This document shows, piece by piece, positions 8,380 to 17,042 of a stretch of 38,315 bases of DNA. Numbering within the stretch: the stretch's first letter is position 1; each line of letters begins with the position of its first letter. The notes below the pieces were generated by a model, which saw only the letters and a program-made list of their open reading frames with translations, made no database searches and had not been told where the DNA came from. The stretch is from Myxococcota bacterium (GTDB taxonomy: Bacteria > Myxococcota_A > Polyangia > HGW-17). The position numbers and the translations under genes are program-made. The stretch spans positions 1 through 38,315 of the forward strand of contig JAHJMN010000087.1 in assembly GCA_018821305.1 (NCBI GenBank). Reading direction: 5' to 3'.

Positions 8380-9588
8380 TTAGCCGTCAAGCTCCTCAGG
8401 GTTGGCAGCCTTTGTATATACTTTTTCTTTATTTAACTCACCATCATGAGCATCAAGCCACATTCTTGCCTTACTCTCGATATCTTCGGGAGTATCACCA
8501 GCCATATGCACTGTCATGGTGGGATAAGCAAATTCTACCTTGATTTTATTAAGTTCTTCCATGATTTGAAGCATTAACTCTTCTTGAATATCCAGATATT
8601 CTCCCCATACTGTTGTAGTTGTAAAACAGTAAACCATTATCTTCAGAGCACTATCACCAAAATCCGTAAAATTAACAAGGTAGAAATCATTTCGAATTTT
8701 TGGATGATCTTCTATCAGTTTTTTAATAATTACAACACTGGCCTGCATCATCGCCGGGGTGGACTGATACGTAATACCAACGTTGAAATAAATTCGCCGA
8801 CGATCTCTGCGGTTAAAGTTTCTTATTGGAGTAGTCGCTAAAGTACCGTTTGGTACCTGAACCAGACTCTTGTCAAAAAGCCGTATCTGAGTTGAGCGGA
8901 ACCCAATAAGTTCCACAGTTCCTTCAATATCATTAACTTTAATCCAGTCCCCAATATTAAAAGGTTTGTCTGTGAGAAGCATTATGGAGCCAAAAAAGTT
9001 TGAAAGTGTATCTTTTGCAGCAAGAGCAAAAGCAAGACCACCAAGACCCAAGCCAGCAAGAAGACCACTTGGATTGTACCCCAGTTCCTGTAAAACCATT
9101 ACTCCACCAATAACAATTGCCAGAATACGAAGAATTTGTTCAATAAATGGAACAAGTTTATCATCTAAAAGTGTATCTTTACGGGATGTTACTCTTCGCA
9201 GGACGAAGGAAACAACTTTTATTGCCCGTACGCCGGTCCAGGTTATTATTATTATTGCGCCAATCCGAAAAAGTAGTTTAACAACGTTTTCGAGTCCGGA
9301 ATACCGTTCGAGGGGCAGGATATAAAATGCCCCCAAAATTCCGAAATAAACTACTGTAGCTCTAAGAGGAACCCTGATTACTTCCAGCAACAAATCATCA
9401 ATTTCTGTTTCTGTTTTTTGTGTGAGTTTATTGGCCAGAGACAGAATCCACTCTACAATATACTTTCTCAGAGCCCAGGAAAAAAACAGGATGCATATGC
9501 TTCCAAAAAGGCTTCCGTATGTAAGAAATGTCCCGGGCACCGTTTTATGAAAAAATTCCGTAGTTGCCGTGATAATTGAAGAATACAT
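8380..9588 (-). CDS. MscS-family small-conductance mechanosensitive channel
   Basis: A 402-residue membrane protein. Four or so hydrophobic helices occupy the first 190 residues. The last is the Gly/Ala-rich pore helix (AGLGLGGLAFALAAKDTLSN), followed by the MscS beta domain with the family block KPFNIGDWIK...G-x-V-x-x-I-G-F-R-S-T-x-I-R and VPNG. The C-terminal alpha/beta cytoplasmic domain includes a V-x-x-x-Y-T-F/C-T-T-T-type strand region. It is predicted to release solutes during hypo-osmotic shock from the inner membrane. GAGGA precedes the start. It is 92 bases upstream of the pfkA start on the same strand, so these may share a transcript. It is longer than E. coli MscS (286) because of extra N-terminal helices. 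Confidence 0.93.
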   Translation of the reverse strand: MYSSIITATTEFFHKTVPGTFLTYGSLFGSICILFFSWALRKYIVEWILSLANKLTQKTETEIDDLLLEVIRVPLRATVVYFGILGAFYILPLERYSGLENVVKLLFRIGAIIIITWTGVRAIKVVSFVLRRVTSRKDTLLDDKLVPFIEQILRILAIVIGGVMVLQELGYNPSGLLAGLGLGGLAFALAAKDTLSNFFGSIMLLTDKPFNIGDWIKVNDIEGTVELIGFRSTQIRLFDKSLVQVPNGTLATTPIRNFNRRDRRRIYFNVGITYQSTPAMMQASVVIIKKLIEDHPKIRNDFYLVNFTDFGDSALKIMVYCFTTTTVWGEYLDIQEELMLQIMEELNKIKVEFAYPTMTVHMAGDTPEDIESKARMWLDAHDGELNKEKVYTKAANPEELDG

Positions 9589-9734
9589 TGCACGTTCCTC
9601 AGTTCAGTCTTGAAAATAATAAATAGAATCAATGGTTTTTTTAACCAAATTTTAGGATTCCTGAAAAACTTTTTCATCAACAGGGTATTACAAAAGGTGT
9701 GAAAATTGAACCCTTTTTTTCGAAAGGATGAGAA

Positions 9735-11033
9735 TCAGTGGCCTGCGCGCATCGCCGGCTTTACATTGCGAACGCGGAAGGAGAGGAAGAAGCCCATTAC
9801 TGCGAAGGGGATCAGGAAGGGGATCCAGTATTCCCAGCCTTTAGAGGTAAGTGTTCCAAGGCCGATTCCCTGAATCGCAACACCGAGATAAACAAAACCA
9901 TCAATGATTCCTGTTGCCGTTGCAGTTGCCTGTTTACCGCCAAAATCAGCGGTAGCCGCTCCACTTAAAACACCATGGGTTCCGATAACACCGAAGGCTA
10001 CTACTACTACTACAAAAAACATTATTAATGGTTTGACACTTGTCGGTGCAAATTTCATAACAAAAGCTGCAACAACCAGTGCAACGATAATTACACCGTA
10101 TAAAAGCATGGCAACGGGAGGACGTCTTGAGTTAAAGAGTTTATCTGAAATCCATCCTGCAACCATGGACCCGGAAGCGCCAGCAATGAAAAGTCCAATA
10201 CCAAGCCAGGCTCTTACGGGGCTATCAGCTTGTTTTGCAAAAGCACCAAACCAGTGGAACATGCCATCTCTTAAAACACCTGTGCAAAGTTCAATAAAAG
10301 CAATGGAAATAACAATCGGATGCGTTATAACCTGTTTGATAATCTGCATTGTTGAAAGCTTAACATCACTGTCAAACTGAGTAGCAGTACCCGTTGTGAA
10401 TTCAGGAAATCCACATTCTTCCGGAGTGTCGCGGATCAGCATAATTGTAACAAACATCATGAAAACCAACAAAAAGGATGGAATCAGGAAGTAGAACTGG
10501 GGTTGACCCTTAAAGAACAATCCCATTATGAAAGGAGAAACGGTGTAGGCCAGAAACAAACCGGATGAAATCAGGATGCCGAAAATACCACCGAAAACGC
10601 CACGCTCGGATATATGAAACCAGTTGGAATTGACTTTTACGATGGCAATAGCGGCAAAACTCTGAAAATACATATTGACGCCATATAAAATTGCCATTTT
10701 CATAACAAAATGCTCGGTCCAGTTGGCATAAATAAGCAACCCCATTGCGAGATTGACTACTGCGCTACCTGCAGTGGAAATAATCATCGCTTTTCGTCCA
10801 CCTATTTTATCCGTAAGGGGGCCGTTGAATAAAAAAGATACACCATATACAATAGCTCCGACCATGGTCATGAAACCAAGACCAGCATTGTCCATTAGTC
10901 CGCCTTTAAATTCCTCTTTTGCTGGGATGTAACTGTAACGACCCATATAAAGAGTTGCGTAGGCCATTCCCAGAGGAAACCAGTTCAAAAATCGCCTCAT
11001 ACTGAATGCTTTGCTGTAGTTTAAATTGCTCAT
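9735..11033 (-). CDS. MFS transporter, organophosphate:phosphate antiporter-like
   Basis: A 432-residue, 12-helix major facilitator. The N-terminus WFPLGMAYATLYMGRYS and the loop-2 motif G-P-L-T-D-K-I-G-G-R-K-A resemble the GlpT/UhpT (OPA) group, which exchanges sugar- or glycerol-phosphates for phosphate. The substrate cannot be set from sequence. Start at 11033 (ATG) because CGGAG (11039-11043) is 5 bases upstream; a GTG two codons earlier overlaps that site. The upstream gap contains tandem repeats beginning at 11116. Confidence 0.87.
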   Translation of the reverse strand: MSNLNYSKAFSMRRFLNWFPLGMAYATLYMGRYSYIPAKEEFKGGLMDNAGLGFMTMVGAIVYGVSFLFNGPLTDKIGGRKAMIISTAGSAVVNLAMGLLIYANWTEHFVMKMAILYGVNMYFQSFAAIAIVKVNSNWFHISERGVFGGIFGILISSGLFLAYTVSPFIMGLFFKGQPQFYFLIPSFLLVFMMFVTIMLIRDTPEECGFPEFTTGTATQFDSDVKLSTMQIIKQVITHPIVISIAFIELCTGVLRDGMFHWFGAFAKQADSPVRAWLGIGLFIAGASGSMVAGWISDKLFNSRRPPVAMLLYGVIIVALVVAAFVMKFAPTSVKPLIMFFVVVVVAFGVIGTHGVLSGAATADFGGKQATATATGIIDGFVYLGVAIQGIGLGTLTSKGWEYWIPFLIPFAVMGFFLSFRVRNVKPAMRAGH

Positions 11034-11115
11034 TTTCACTCCGTAATTTATTAAAAAGTCTAAAAATCCCGCGTAACCTTAATACATAAAACGGGTTAAA
11101 AACAAGAAAATTATT

Positions 11116-11272
11116 TAGTCACTGTCCTGTAATACGATCTTTTCAATTTTACACCAAATTCTTACACAGGACATTAAGAATGAAGGTCTTGAAATTATTA
11201 TAGTGTTCTGAATAGCATGTTTTCTTAAACATGCTCAATTTTGATAAAAATTGAATTTCAGGACACGAACTA
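11116..11272 (+). repeat. Type A dispersed repeat, copy 2 (157 bp)
   Basis: TAGTCACTGTCCTG (11116-11129) to CAGGACACGAACTA (11259-11272). The length is identical to copy 1 and there are only about a dozen base differences by eye. The inner box CAGGACATTAAG and both hairpins are intact; the loop changes TCCT to TCTT and GACA to GATA leave the stems unchanged. It is followed after two bases by a type B copy in the same orientation. Confidence 0.88.
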
Positions 11273-11274
11273 AA

Positions 11275-11485
11275 TAGTCACTGTCCTGAAATACCGAAAA
11301 TCAAATTTTTCGCCTGATTTTTGCTCAGGACTCTCACTGTTTTCGATGAAAACAGTTGTCGTCTTTGACGATTTCCAGCGGAAATACGTTTTAGACAGTA
11401 ACCGCAAGGTGTTGAAAATATTACTAGTGGCCTGTTAGGATTTTTAATTAAATCCTTCGCGAAGCGAATTTCAGGACACGAACTA
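11275..11485 (+). repeat. Type B dispersed repeat, copy 2, with about 65-bp insertion
   Basis: Starts TAGTCACTGTCCTG (11275-11288) and ends CAGGACACGAACTA (11472-11485). Relative to the other type B copies, about 65 extra bases (11332-11396) interrupt the inner box between CAGGAC and AGTAACC. The insert contains the hairpin CTGTTTTC-GAT-GAAAACAG and a second short inverted repeat GTCGTC/GACGAT. The right half carries GGATTT/AAATCC and the palindrome CTTCGCGAAG. Confidence 0.85.
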
Positions 11486-11486
11486 A

Positions 11487-11650
11487 GCAGGAACAGGATT
11501 ATCAGGGACTCATTCCTGAAGAATTTCTTTAAAATGAGTCGTAACGGAAATGCCGATCCTGAATTGAAAGCGGTCTTGATGCCACAAAAACACTTACCTT
11601 CAAAGTAAACACCCCTGTCCCCTGTTTACCTTTTTGCTGACTACCTGACT
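11487..11650 (-). repeat. Type C element relative, inverted partial copy
   Basis: 11571-11610 is the exact inverse of the 40-base core at 5637-5676. The left part contains CCTGAAGAATTTCTTTAAA (also at 32281-32299) inside a hairpin GACTCATT (11507-11514)/AATGAGTC (11533-11540). Intact ends like those at 32470-32774 are not visible. From 11651 to 11736 I see nothing recognisable. Confidence 0.55.
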
Positions 11651-11736
11651 TACTGAAATAGATTTCGGGAATATGTACGGGGTAAATTTTGTTGTAAATT
11701 TATACCTGAACTCATTTGATTAAATAATCTTTTTGA

Positions 11737-11749
11737 AGTATCAGATACT
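11737..11749. promoter_or_regulatory. 13-bp perfect palindrome before an unknown gene
   Basis: AGTATC-A-GATACT is a perfect 6+1+6 palindrome ending 17 bases before the proposed start at 11767. It could be an operator or part of the leader. No clear promoter hexamers were assigned around it, so the regulatory role is only a guess. Confidence 0.3.
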
Positions 11750-11766
11750 ACAGACCCTGAATAGTC

Positions 11767-12999
11767 TTGTTTCAAAAGACATTTTACTCAATCGAAGGTA
11801 TAGCATTGGTACTATTATTTGCAATAATTTCAATATTTTCGACAAAATTAACCGGTCCTGAAAGACCAAGAAAGATCTTTACAGTAGCAAAGTATGGCGG
11901 AGGCATGAATATTATTATGATTCCGCTCTATTCCGGGGGATATGTTCAGTACACAAAAGATAACAAAGTTGAAGGTAATCTTTTCTGCAGTTCTAAACAC
12001 CTGTTTTATACATCAAAAGATACAATCTACCGTCAGAAAATATCCACTCCAGGAAAGGAAACAATCCTTGGAAAACTGCCTTCTCATCTGGCTTTGACAC
12101 ACTCAGCGGATTTGCGACATTTTATAAGGATATCCGCCGACGAAAATTGGATTTCCTGGCCGGGATCAGTAAATATAAATATAAAAAGTTTAAAAAATTC
12201 TAACTCTTATAAAATCACTCCCCCTTCAGGCTATCGGATTATTCATCCCTCGGCTTTCCGCCCGGGATCAGATGAATTATTTTATATGGTTCACAACTCT
12301 TCGAAGGGAGAGCTGGAACTTCGGTTCAGAGAAATTTCAAAAGACACCGATAATTTTGCCGTTAGCCCCCTTGGCACACAGGTGACTTCAGTTAATTCAT
12401 TTCAGGAATTCTTTTCCCCCGCTGGAGATATGTTTGCAATAAATATTGATGCCGTTTCAAAAAAAGATAAAAAGCTCCGAAGATATTTTATAATTCTGAA
12501 TCGCAACAGTAAGAGTGTTCTCGCTACAAACACTAAATGGAATTTTGAGCAATTTCATGGTTTTACACCAACAGGTGAACTTACTTTTTCCGGCAAAGTA
12601 AACGGTGTTCATGGTTTTTACAGGCTTTATATGGGGAAAAATCCTCATGTTAAACTAGTGGAACCTCTGCGCGGATCTTCAGTTTATGGGTATTTTCCCG
12701 GGCGATTGTCCGTTCTTTTTGCTTCTCCATTTAAAAAGTGCAGTCGTCCACGGTTGGAATCCATAACAATGTGGGGGAAACATACTCGACTTTTAAAATG
12801 GAGTCACTGGAATGAAATAGTCACTCTGGACAGACACAGGGTGTGGGGGCTTTTCCGCGGAGGAACTGTGTGTTCAAACAAAACTGCTCCCCTGTATCTC
12901 ATGCGTACAGACGGCTCACTTTTGCTTCGAGAGCTCCCCAAAGTACGCTTCTGGCCACTTCGAATGGCTCAGAATTCCGATACAACTATCTGCGATTGA
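11767..12999 (+). CDS. Membrane-anchored protein of unknown function
   Basis: About 410 residues. The proposed TTG start gives an N-terminal hydrophobic segment (about residues 9-26) and then a long exported-type, beta-rich domain without recognised motifs. The alternation of short strands with W/G/N/S turns (for example 'FYMVHNSSKGELELRF', 'NGVHGFYRLYMG') would fit a beta-propeller fold, but this is an inference. The first ATG is 47 codons further in and would delete the membrane segment, so TTG is preferred even though no strong ribosome site is seen. Not recognised as a known family. It is followed after 55 bases by a lipoprotein gene on the same strand, suggesting a small envelope operon. 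Confidence 0.65.
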   Translation: MFQKTFYSIEGIALVLLFAIISIFSTKLTGPERPRKIFTVAKYGGGMNIIMIPLYSGGYVQYTKDNKVEGNLFCSSKHLFYTSKDTIYRQKISTPGKETILGKLPSHLALTHSADLRHFIRISADENWISWPGSVNINIKSLKNSNSYKITPPSGYRIIHPSAFRPGSDELFYMVHNSSKGELELRFREISKDTDNFAVSPLGTQVTSVNSFQEFFSPAGDMFAINIDAVSKKDKKLRRYFIILNRNSKSVLATNTKWNFEQFHGFTPTGELTFSGKVNGVHGFYRLYMGKNPHVKLVEPLRGSSVYGYFPGRLSVLFASPFKKCSRPRLESITMWGKHTRLLKWSHWNEIVTLDRHRVWGLFRGGTVCSNKTAPLYLMRTDGSLLLRELPKVRFWPLRMAQNSDTTICD

Positions 13000-13054
13000 T
13001 TTTTCTTTTAAAAAAATTGGCATCTGATAAAAATGTGTTTCAAAGGAGAATTAT

Positions 13055-13927
13055 ATGAAAAAGCACCTGATTTTATTAACTTTAACTTGTGCATCTCTGA
13101 TTTCCTGCAAAACCAGTACTGGTGATGACTCTCCGAGGCTTCCCGCTTCGAAGCGCGGAGAATCAATTCGACCGGAAATCGAACCGGTTAACGTCATTTC
13201 TTTCAAAAGGGCTGGGGGCAATAATGAAATGGTCGACTTTGTTGTTTCGAATTTGCTGGCCATGAAGGACATAAAACTTGGAAAATGTGGCAGTTTTCTT
13301 TCTGGAATTGAATCTGCTGTTTTCATTTCCACGGGTCTTGAGTTTGAGGCGGATAAGGTTCAGGATGATGGATATCTTGGAGTCACAGGCATCAAAGCAA
13401 TCGATTTTATCAATTGTTTGGCAAAGGATGGCTCCCTTTCTTCCTCCGGTTCTATCGGAGGCTTTTCCATCTGGAGAGATAAGTCAAAGGACAAGAGTCT
13501 TATTATATCCTCAACGGATCGCTTGGCTGTAATCAGTAAAAATCTTGAAATGAAAGTAGCTCCAGGAAAGGGGATGCTTGGCAAAATACAATTTGAAAAG
13601 TTTCTTTCAGATCATAACGTTTCAATTACTTTAAAAAATTTAAAACATCAAACTATTACTCAGGTTACCGGATACGCCGATTTCAAAAATAAACTTACCG
13701 CTGTTATTGAATTAGGTTTTAAATCAAAAACTGAGGTTGATAAGGTTGTGAAACAATGGGCAGATTTTATTAAAAACTCAAAATTAGTCCCCATTCCAGG
13801 ATTAAAAGAAATAGTTGAGAGTGTATCCCTTACTCATTCCGGGGAATCAATTGTTTTTAAATCAGAATTAGCACTGAAAGACATGAAAAACATCATTTCC
13901 ATTATGGCGTCCTTGGGGAGCAAATAA
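13055..13927 (+). CDS. Lipoprotein of unknown function
   Basis: A 290-residue lipoprotein. The signal peptide ends SLISC (Cys about residue 18), and AAGGAG lies before the ATG. The mature part has two similar-looking halves rich in alternating hydrophobic strands, with a few cysteines (K-C-G at about 75 and N-C-L at about 118). It resembles in style the surface lipoproteins common in myxobacteria-like genomes (short hydrophobic strand, polar loop, 'I/V-x-G' repeats), but I do not recognise a family. It probably shares a transcript with the membrane-anchored protein upstream and is convergent with the gene ending at 13953. Confidence 0.8.
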   Translation: MKKHLILLTLTCASLISCKTSTGDDSPRLPASKRGESIRPEIEPVNVISFKRAGGNNEMVDFVVSNLLAMKDIKLGKCGSFLSGIESAVFISTGLEFEADKVQDDGYLGVTGIKAIDFINCLAKDGSLSSSGSIGGFSIWRDKSKDKSLIISSTDRLAVISKNLEMKVAPGKGMLGKIQFEKFLSDHNVSITLKNLKHQTITQVTGYADFKNKLTAVIELGFKSKTEVDKVVKQWADFIKNSKLVPIPGLKEIVESVSLTHSGESIVFKSELALKDMKNIISIMASLGSK

Positions 13928-13952
13928 ACTCGTCTGTAAATTATAGTTCGTC

Positions 13953-14609
13953 CTACATTTTATCAAATTTTATACTTCTAAGCATTTCTTTAACAATCCT
14001 TGATTTTGAGTCATGGGGAGTACGACCAGGAGGTACGCGTTCTAAATAGGAAAACAAAATTAAATATTTTCTATCAAACTTATGATAACAAAGAATTTCA
14101 TCAATATTAAAATCATGATAAATACCTGTGAAACCTCTAACACCGCTGTCCGTTACTGTCGCACTTATATATATACAGTCTGTTCCACGAAACTTTATAG
14201 TTTTACTTCTCATTCGCATGTCACTGTATCGTTCTGCCAATCTGTACTCTGATAAATGCTCATTTACCCGCTGTTTAAGAAACTTTTCGGGATCTTTACT
14301 ATAATGTTTTTTCTCCATTATTTTTGAAAATGCCATAAAAGTATGCGATATGGCAACGGTTTCCCTGACAAGAACCATAGCCTTGTCCTTCTTGCCTGCT
14401 ATACGCCAACCACTTTCCTGTGGTGGTAAAAAACTGAATCCAAACATTTTGATTCTTTCATTTGTATCAGTTATTTCAGGAAATTTATTAAAATTGACCC
14501 CTGATCTATTTATTGGAACGCAATTACTCGAAAACAACAAAGTTAATACTGCAAATATCACGGTAATCCATTTTGAATAACTGGAATTTTGGTGTGTTTC
14601 TTTTGTCAC
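13953..14609 (-). CDS. Probable lipoprotein of unknown function
   Basis: A 218-residue protein. Start set at the GTG at 14609 because GGAGG (14615-14619) is 5 bases upstream; a TTG at 14621 overlaps that site. The N-terminus has a polar stretch, a hydrophobic segment (about 17-30) and FSSNC, a weak lipobox. The body contains IKMFGFSFLPPQESGW, an A-M-V-L-V-R-E-T block and R-x-F-T-G-I-Y-H-D-F, compatible with an alpha/beta secreted domain. Family not recognised. It lies 87 bases downstream of the DTW gene on the same strand, so it may be the last gene of the 17815-13953 unit. Confidence 0.72.
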   Translation of the reverse strand: MTKETHQNSSYSKWITVIFAVLTLLFSSNCVPINRSGVNFNKFPEITDTNERIKMFGFSFLPPQESGWRIAGKKDKAMVLVRETVAISHTFMAFSKIMEKKHYSKDPEKFLKQRVNEHLSEYRLAERYSDMRMRSKTIKFRGTDCIYISATVTDSGVRGFTGIYHDFNIDEILCYHKFDRKYLILFSYLERVPPGRTPHDSKSRIVKEMLRSIKFDKM

Positions 14610-14696
14610 TTTTTCCTCCAATAACTATCTTTTTTCATGACTGGACTTTGACATACTGGTATAGTAACAATAAAATTTCAACATTAAAAAAAATTT

Positions 14697-15320
14697 TTAT
14701 ACCACGGGGGTAAAGTTGTGATCTCTGGTGCTTACGTTGTTTCGTGATGCGTGGATGGCATTCATTGCTGTTTCAAACTGAGCCATCATGTGACTATAGA
14801 CTTTCTCACCTTCGAGGATTCCGAGAGCGCAAGCGACGGCTTCGTAGGTGCATAGTCCGTTTTCCCGTCCCTGACGTCTTAAAAAATACCGGCTTGGACC
14901 TCGTGGTGTAATTGATACAGCCCGAAGTGTGCTTAAAATCGGGTCTTTTCGATACATTTTCTTCGCCTGATTCCAGCTTCCATCGGGAATAATCAGGTGA
15001 ACCGGTTTATGAAAGACCATATTTTCCAGAGGAATTGCATGGTCAGCAGGAAACAACACAATATTTTCGAAATCTTCCGCCAGAAATGTTTCTGAGTTTT
15101 CAATTATGCCCAATGAATTGCGAACAAACAGTCGGGCATCTGAAAGGGTCTGTTTCAGGAGATGGGCAGTGTTTGAAGTCAAAAAAACTTCACTGTAGTG
15201 AAGAACTGCAGTGATTTTTGTGCGGTTAAAAGTCGTTTGCAGTGCATGACAGTAGCAGTGCATGCGGTTTAAAAGACAATCAGGACATCTGGTTTCTTCC
15301 GTAAGTCTTTTTCGTCCCAT
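14697..15320 (-). CDS. DTW-domain tRNA-uridine aminocarboxypropyltransferase
   Basis: A 207-residue cytoplasmic enzyme of the DTW family, which transfers the 3-amino-3-carboxypropyl group of S-adenosylmethionine to a tRNA uridine (TapT/YfiP type, acp3U). The N-terminal metal site is C12-x2-C15-x6-C22-x-C24; the name-giving D-[TS]-W block is PDGSWNQAKKM with DGSW at 113-116; then come T-P-R-G-P-S-R-Y and a C-T-Y-E-A helix. ATG at 15320 is preferred to a GTG three codons upstream for spacing from GAGAAG. It starts 12 bases after the stop of the preceding lipoprotein gene, so it is in the same operon although the functions appear unrelated. Confidence 0.88.
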   Translation of the reverse strand: MGRKRLTEETRCPDCLLNRMHCYCHALQTTFNRTKITAVLHYSEVFLTSNTAHLLKQTLSDARLFVRNSLGIIENSETFLAEDFENIVLFPADHAIPLENMVFHKPVHLIIPDGSWNQAKKMYRKDPILSTLRAVSITPRGPSRYFLRRQGRENGLCTYEAVACALGILEGEKVYSHMMAQFETAMNAIHASRNNVSTRDHNFTPVV

Positions 15321-15332
15321 TAAAATCACTTC

Positions 15333-17042
15333 TCACAGATTCAGGCGAATCACTTTACCGTACATAAAATCGAAACCATTGCCCCCAAATCCTCCAATGA
15401 ATAAATAACCACTATGATAAAGTACTGATGTAACCTCAATATTATCAAAGTAATGATTTCCAACGGTTCCGTCGGGGCGAAAGTGAATTATAACAGTCCC
15501 GGGTGTCGAATATATTGAGTAAACTATTGCACTTCCATTTGATTTCAAAGAGATAAACTTGTAAAACTGGGCAACTGTTGGCGGTTCAAGATAATATTGC
15601 GGAAATTCCGGATATTTAACTTGTGATGTCACAGTTCCATACTCGTCCAGATCTTTTATAACCAAAAGACCATCTGAAAGGTCTGTCCCGATTATCCTGA
15701 CTGTTTTTCTATCATTTTCAGATATATTAGCGTAATTATTATAACTACCAAAAGCATCTCCTACATTTTCAGAGTGAATTTCCTGTTTCTGCCCATTTGT
15801 AATATTTACAAGTTCGTAATTTCTTAAATTCCTTGTTCCCTTCTTTTCGACAATCAAATAGTTGCTATTAATCAGTCCATAATCAGTAAGAATTTCTCCA
15901 TCATTCCAGAGAAACTGATTCTGCAGAGTTTCAGAGGAGATAGAAGTCAATTGAAAAAACGGTTTAATATAGTTGGAAGTATATATTGACAGCAGACGAT
16001 CTTCATCCAATCGTTTTAAAGTATTATTATTCAGAAATCCTTCGGGCATGAAGGCCTTTTGTACAGCAAAATCACCATTAAAAGTCACAAGTTGAGTGGT
16101 CCCGGATGTAAGTTCAAATGAATTATCAAAATGGCATTCATAAGAAAAATCATCTGGGGCGCGAACATTCAGATTGCCAGAAATATTAAAGAATGCGGGA
16201 AAATTGCTGATTTTACCCTGAATAATACTGCTTGTTTCGTGTTTTATGCTGCCCCATTGATTTGATTTTATAATTTCACCACTGCTGTTTATCTCCGCTG
16301 CAAAGGCATCAAGGCAGTAATAACAACGTGATTGTTCGCAACTGTCATATATTCGCTGGTATATATCAAATTCCACACAGTCGGGATCTACATTGGGGTG
16401 TCCATCAAACTCACCTCCCGTCTGACCGGAAATGATGATGTTTCCCGAAGCAGAAAGTCCAAGGGAAAGAATTTTTTCATGACGACCAAAACTGTAGACT
16501 GCCGTTCCACAAGGGGTAAAATCATGGCTTTTGCAATCGGCACTGCAGGCTGGATCCTGACCGAAATCCAGTTCCGGTGGACAATCCTCAGTAACGACAT
16601 CAGAATCACAAACTTCCCCTTGTTCCGCCTGAATAATACCGTCTCCACAACGGGCGCAATTATTCAAATCATAGGTGCAGTCATCGTTGCAGGAGAGAAA
16701 GCCGCTGTAATGACCCGTCGCAACACAATCCTCATGCCGAAATGCATCCCCGTCGCAATCCTCATTTTCATTTAAAACGCCATCACCGCACTGCCCCATT
16801 CCGAGACAGGGAGTAAAATCGAGACGACAGTCTTTGCAACTTATATCCGCATTCTTGTAATATCCGTAATCTTCACAATGTCTTGTAAATATATGAGGAA
16901 GAATAAGAACTGGAGATTTTTCACAATCTTCGCCATTATCAAGTTTTCCATTACCACAAAGCGATCCTGAGTCATTTTTGTTTTCACTGCATGAAACAAA
17001 TAAAGCAAATATGACCATACTGAAATAAATTATATTTTTCAC
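15333..17042 (-). CDS. Cys-rich repeat/propeller-like lipoprotein, module copy 2
   Basis: A 569-residue lipoprotein (signal peptide ending LFVSC-S). It is the paralogue of the protein at 3739-5517: the same three N-terminal Cys-rich modules (LCGNGKLDNGEDC, QCGDGVLNENEDCD, RCGDGIIQAEQGEVCD) and the same following beta-rich region with LSASGNIIISGQTGG and SNQWGS. The D-A-F-A-A-E-I-x-x-x-G and Q-W-G spacing resembles SBBP beta-propeller repeats. Similarity fades in the C-terminal half but the overall length is kept. The start overlaps the preceding stop by four bases. The Ser at +2 after the lipobox Cys contrasts with Asp in the partner. Function unknown. Confidence 0.83.
   Translation of the reverse strand: MKNIIYFSMVIFALFVSCSENKNDSGSLCGNGKLDNGEDCEKSPVLILPHIFTRHCEDYGYYKNADISCKDCRLDFTPCLGMGQCGDGVLNENEDCDGDAFRHEDCVATGHYSGFLSCNDDCTYDLNNCARCGDGIIQAEQGEVCDSDVVTEDCPPELDFGQDPACSADCKSHDFTPCGTAVYSFGRHEKILSLGLSASGNIIISGQTGGEFDGHPNVDPDCVEFDIYQRIYDSCEQSRCYYCLDAFAAEINSSGEIIKSNQWGSIKHETSSIIQGKISNFPAFFNISGNLNVRAPDDFSYECHFDNSFELTSGTTQLVTFNGDFAVQKAFMPEGFLNNNTLKRLDEDRLLSIYTSNYIKPFFQLTSISSETLQNQFLWNDGEILTDYGLINSNYLIVEKKGTRNLRNYELVNITNGQKQEIHSENVGDAFGSYNNYANISENDRKTVRIIGTDLSDGLLVIKDLDEYGTVTSQVKYPEFPQYYLEPPTVAQFYKFISLKSNGSAIVYSIYSTPGTVIIHFRPDGTVGNHYFDNIEVTSVLYHSGYLFIGGFGGNGFDFMYGKVIRLNL

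Noticed and set aside
16332-16775. 147-codon plus-strand open frame
   Set aside because: Antisense to the Cys-rich lipoprotein gene; it is an open-frame shadow without a start signal.
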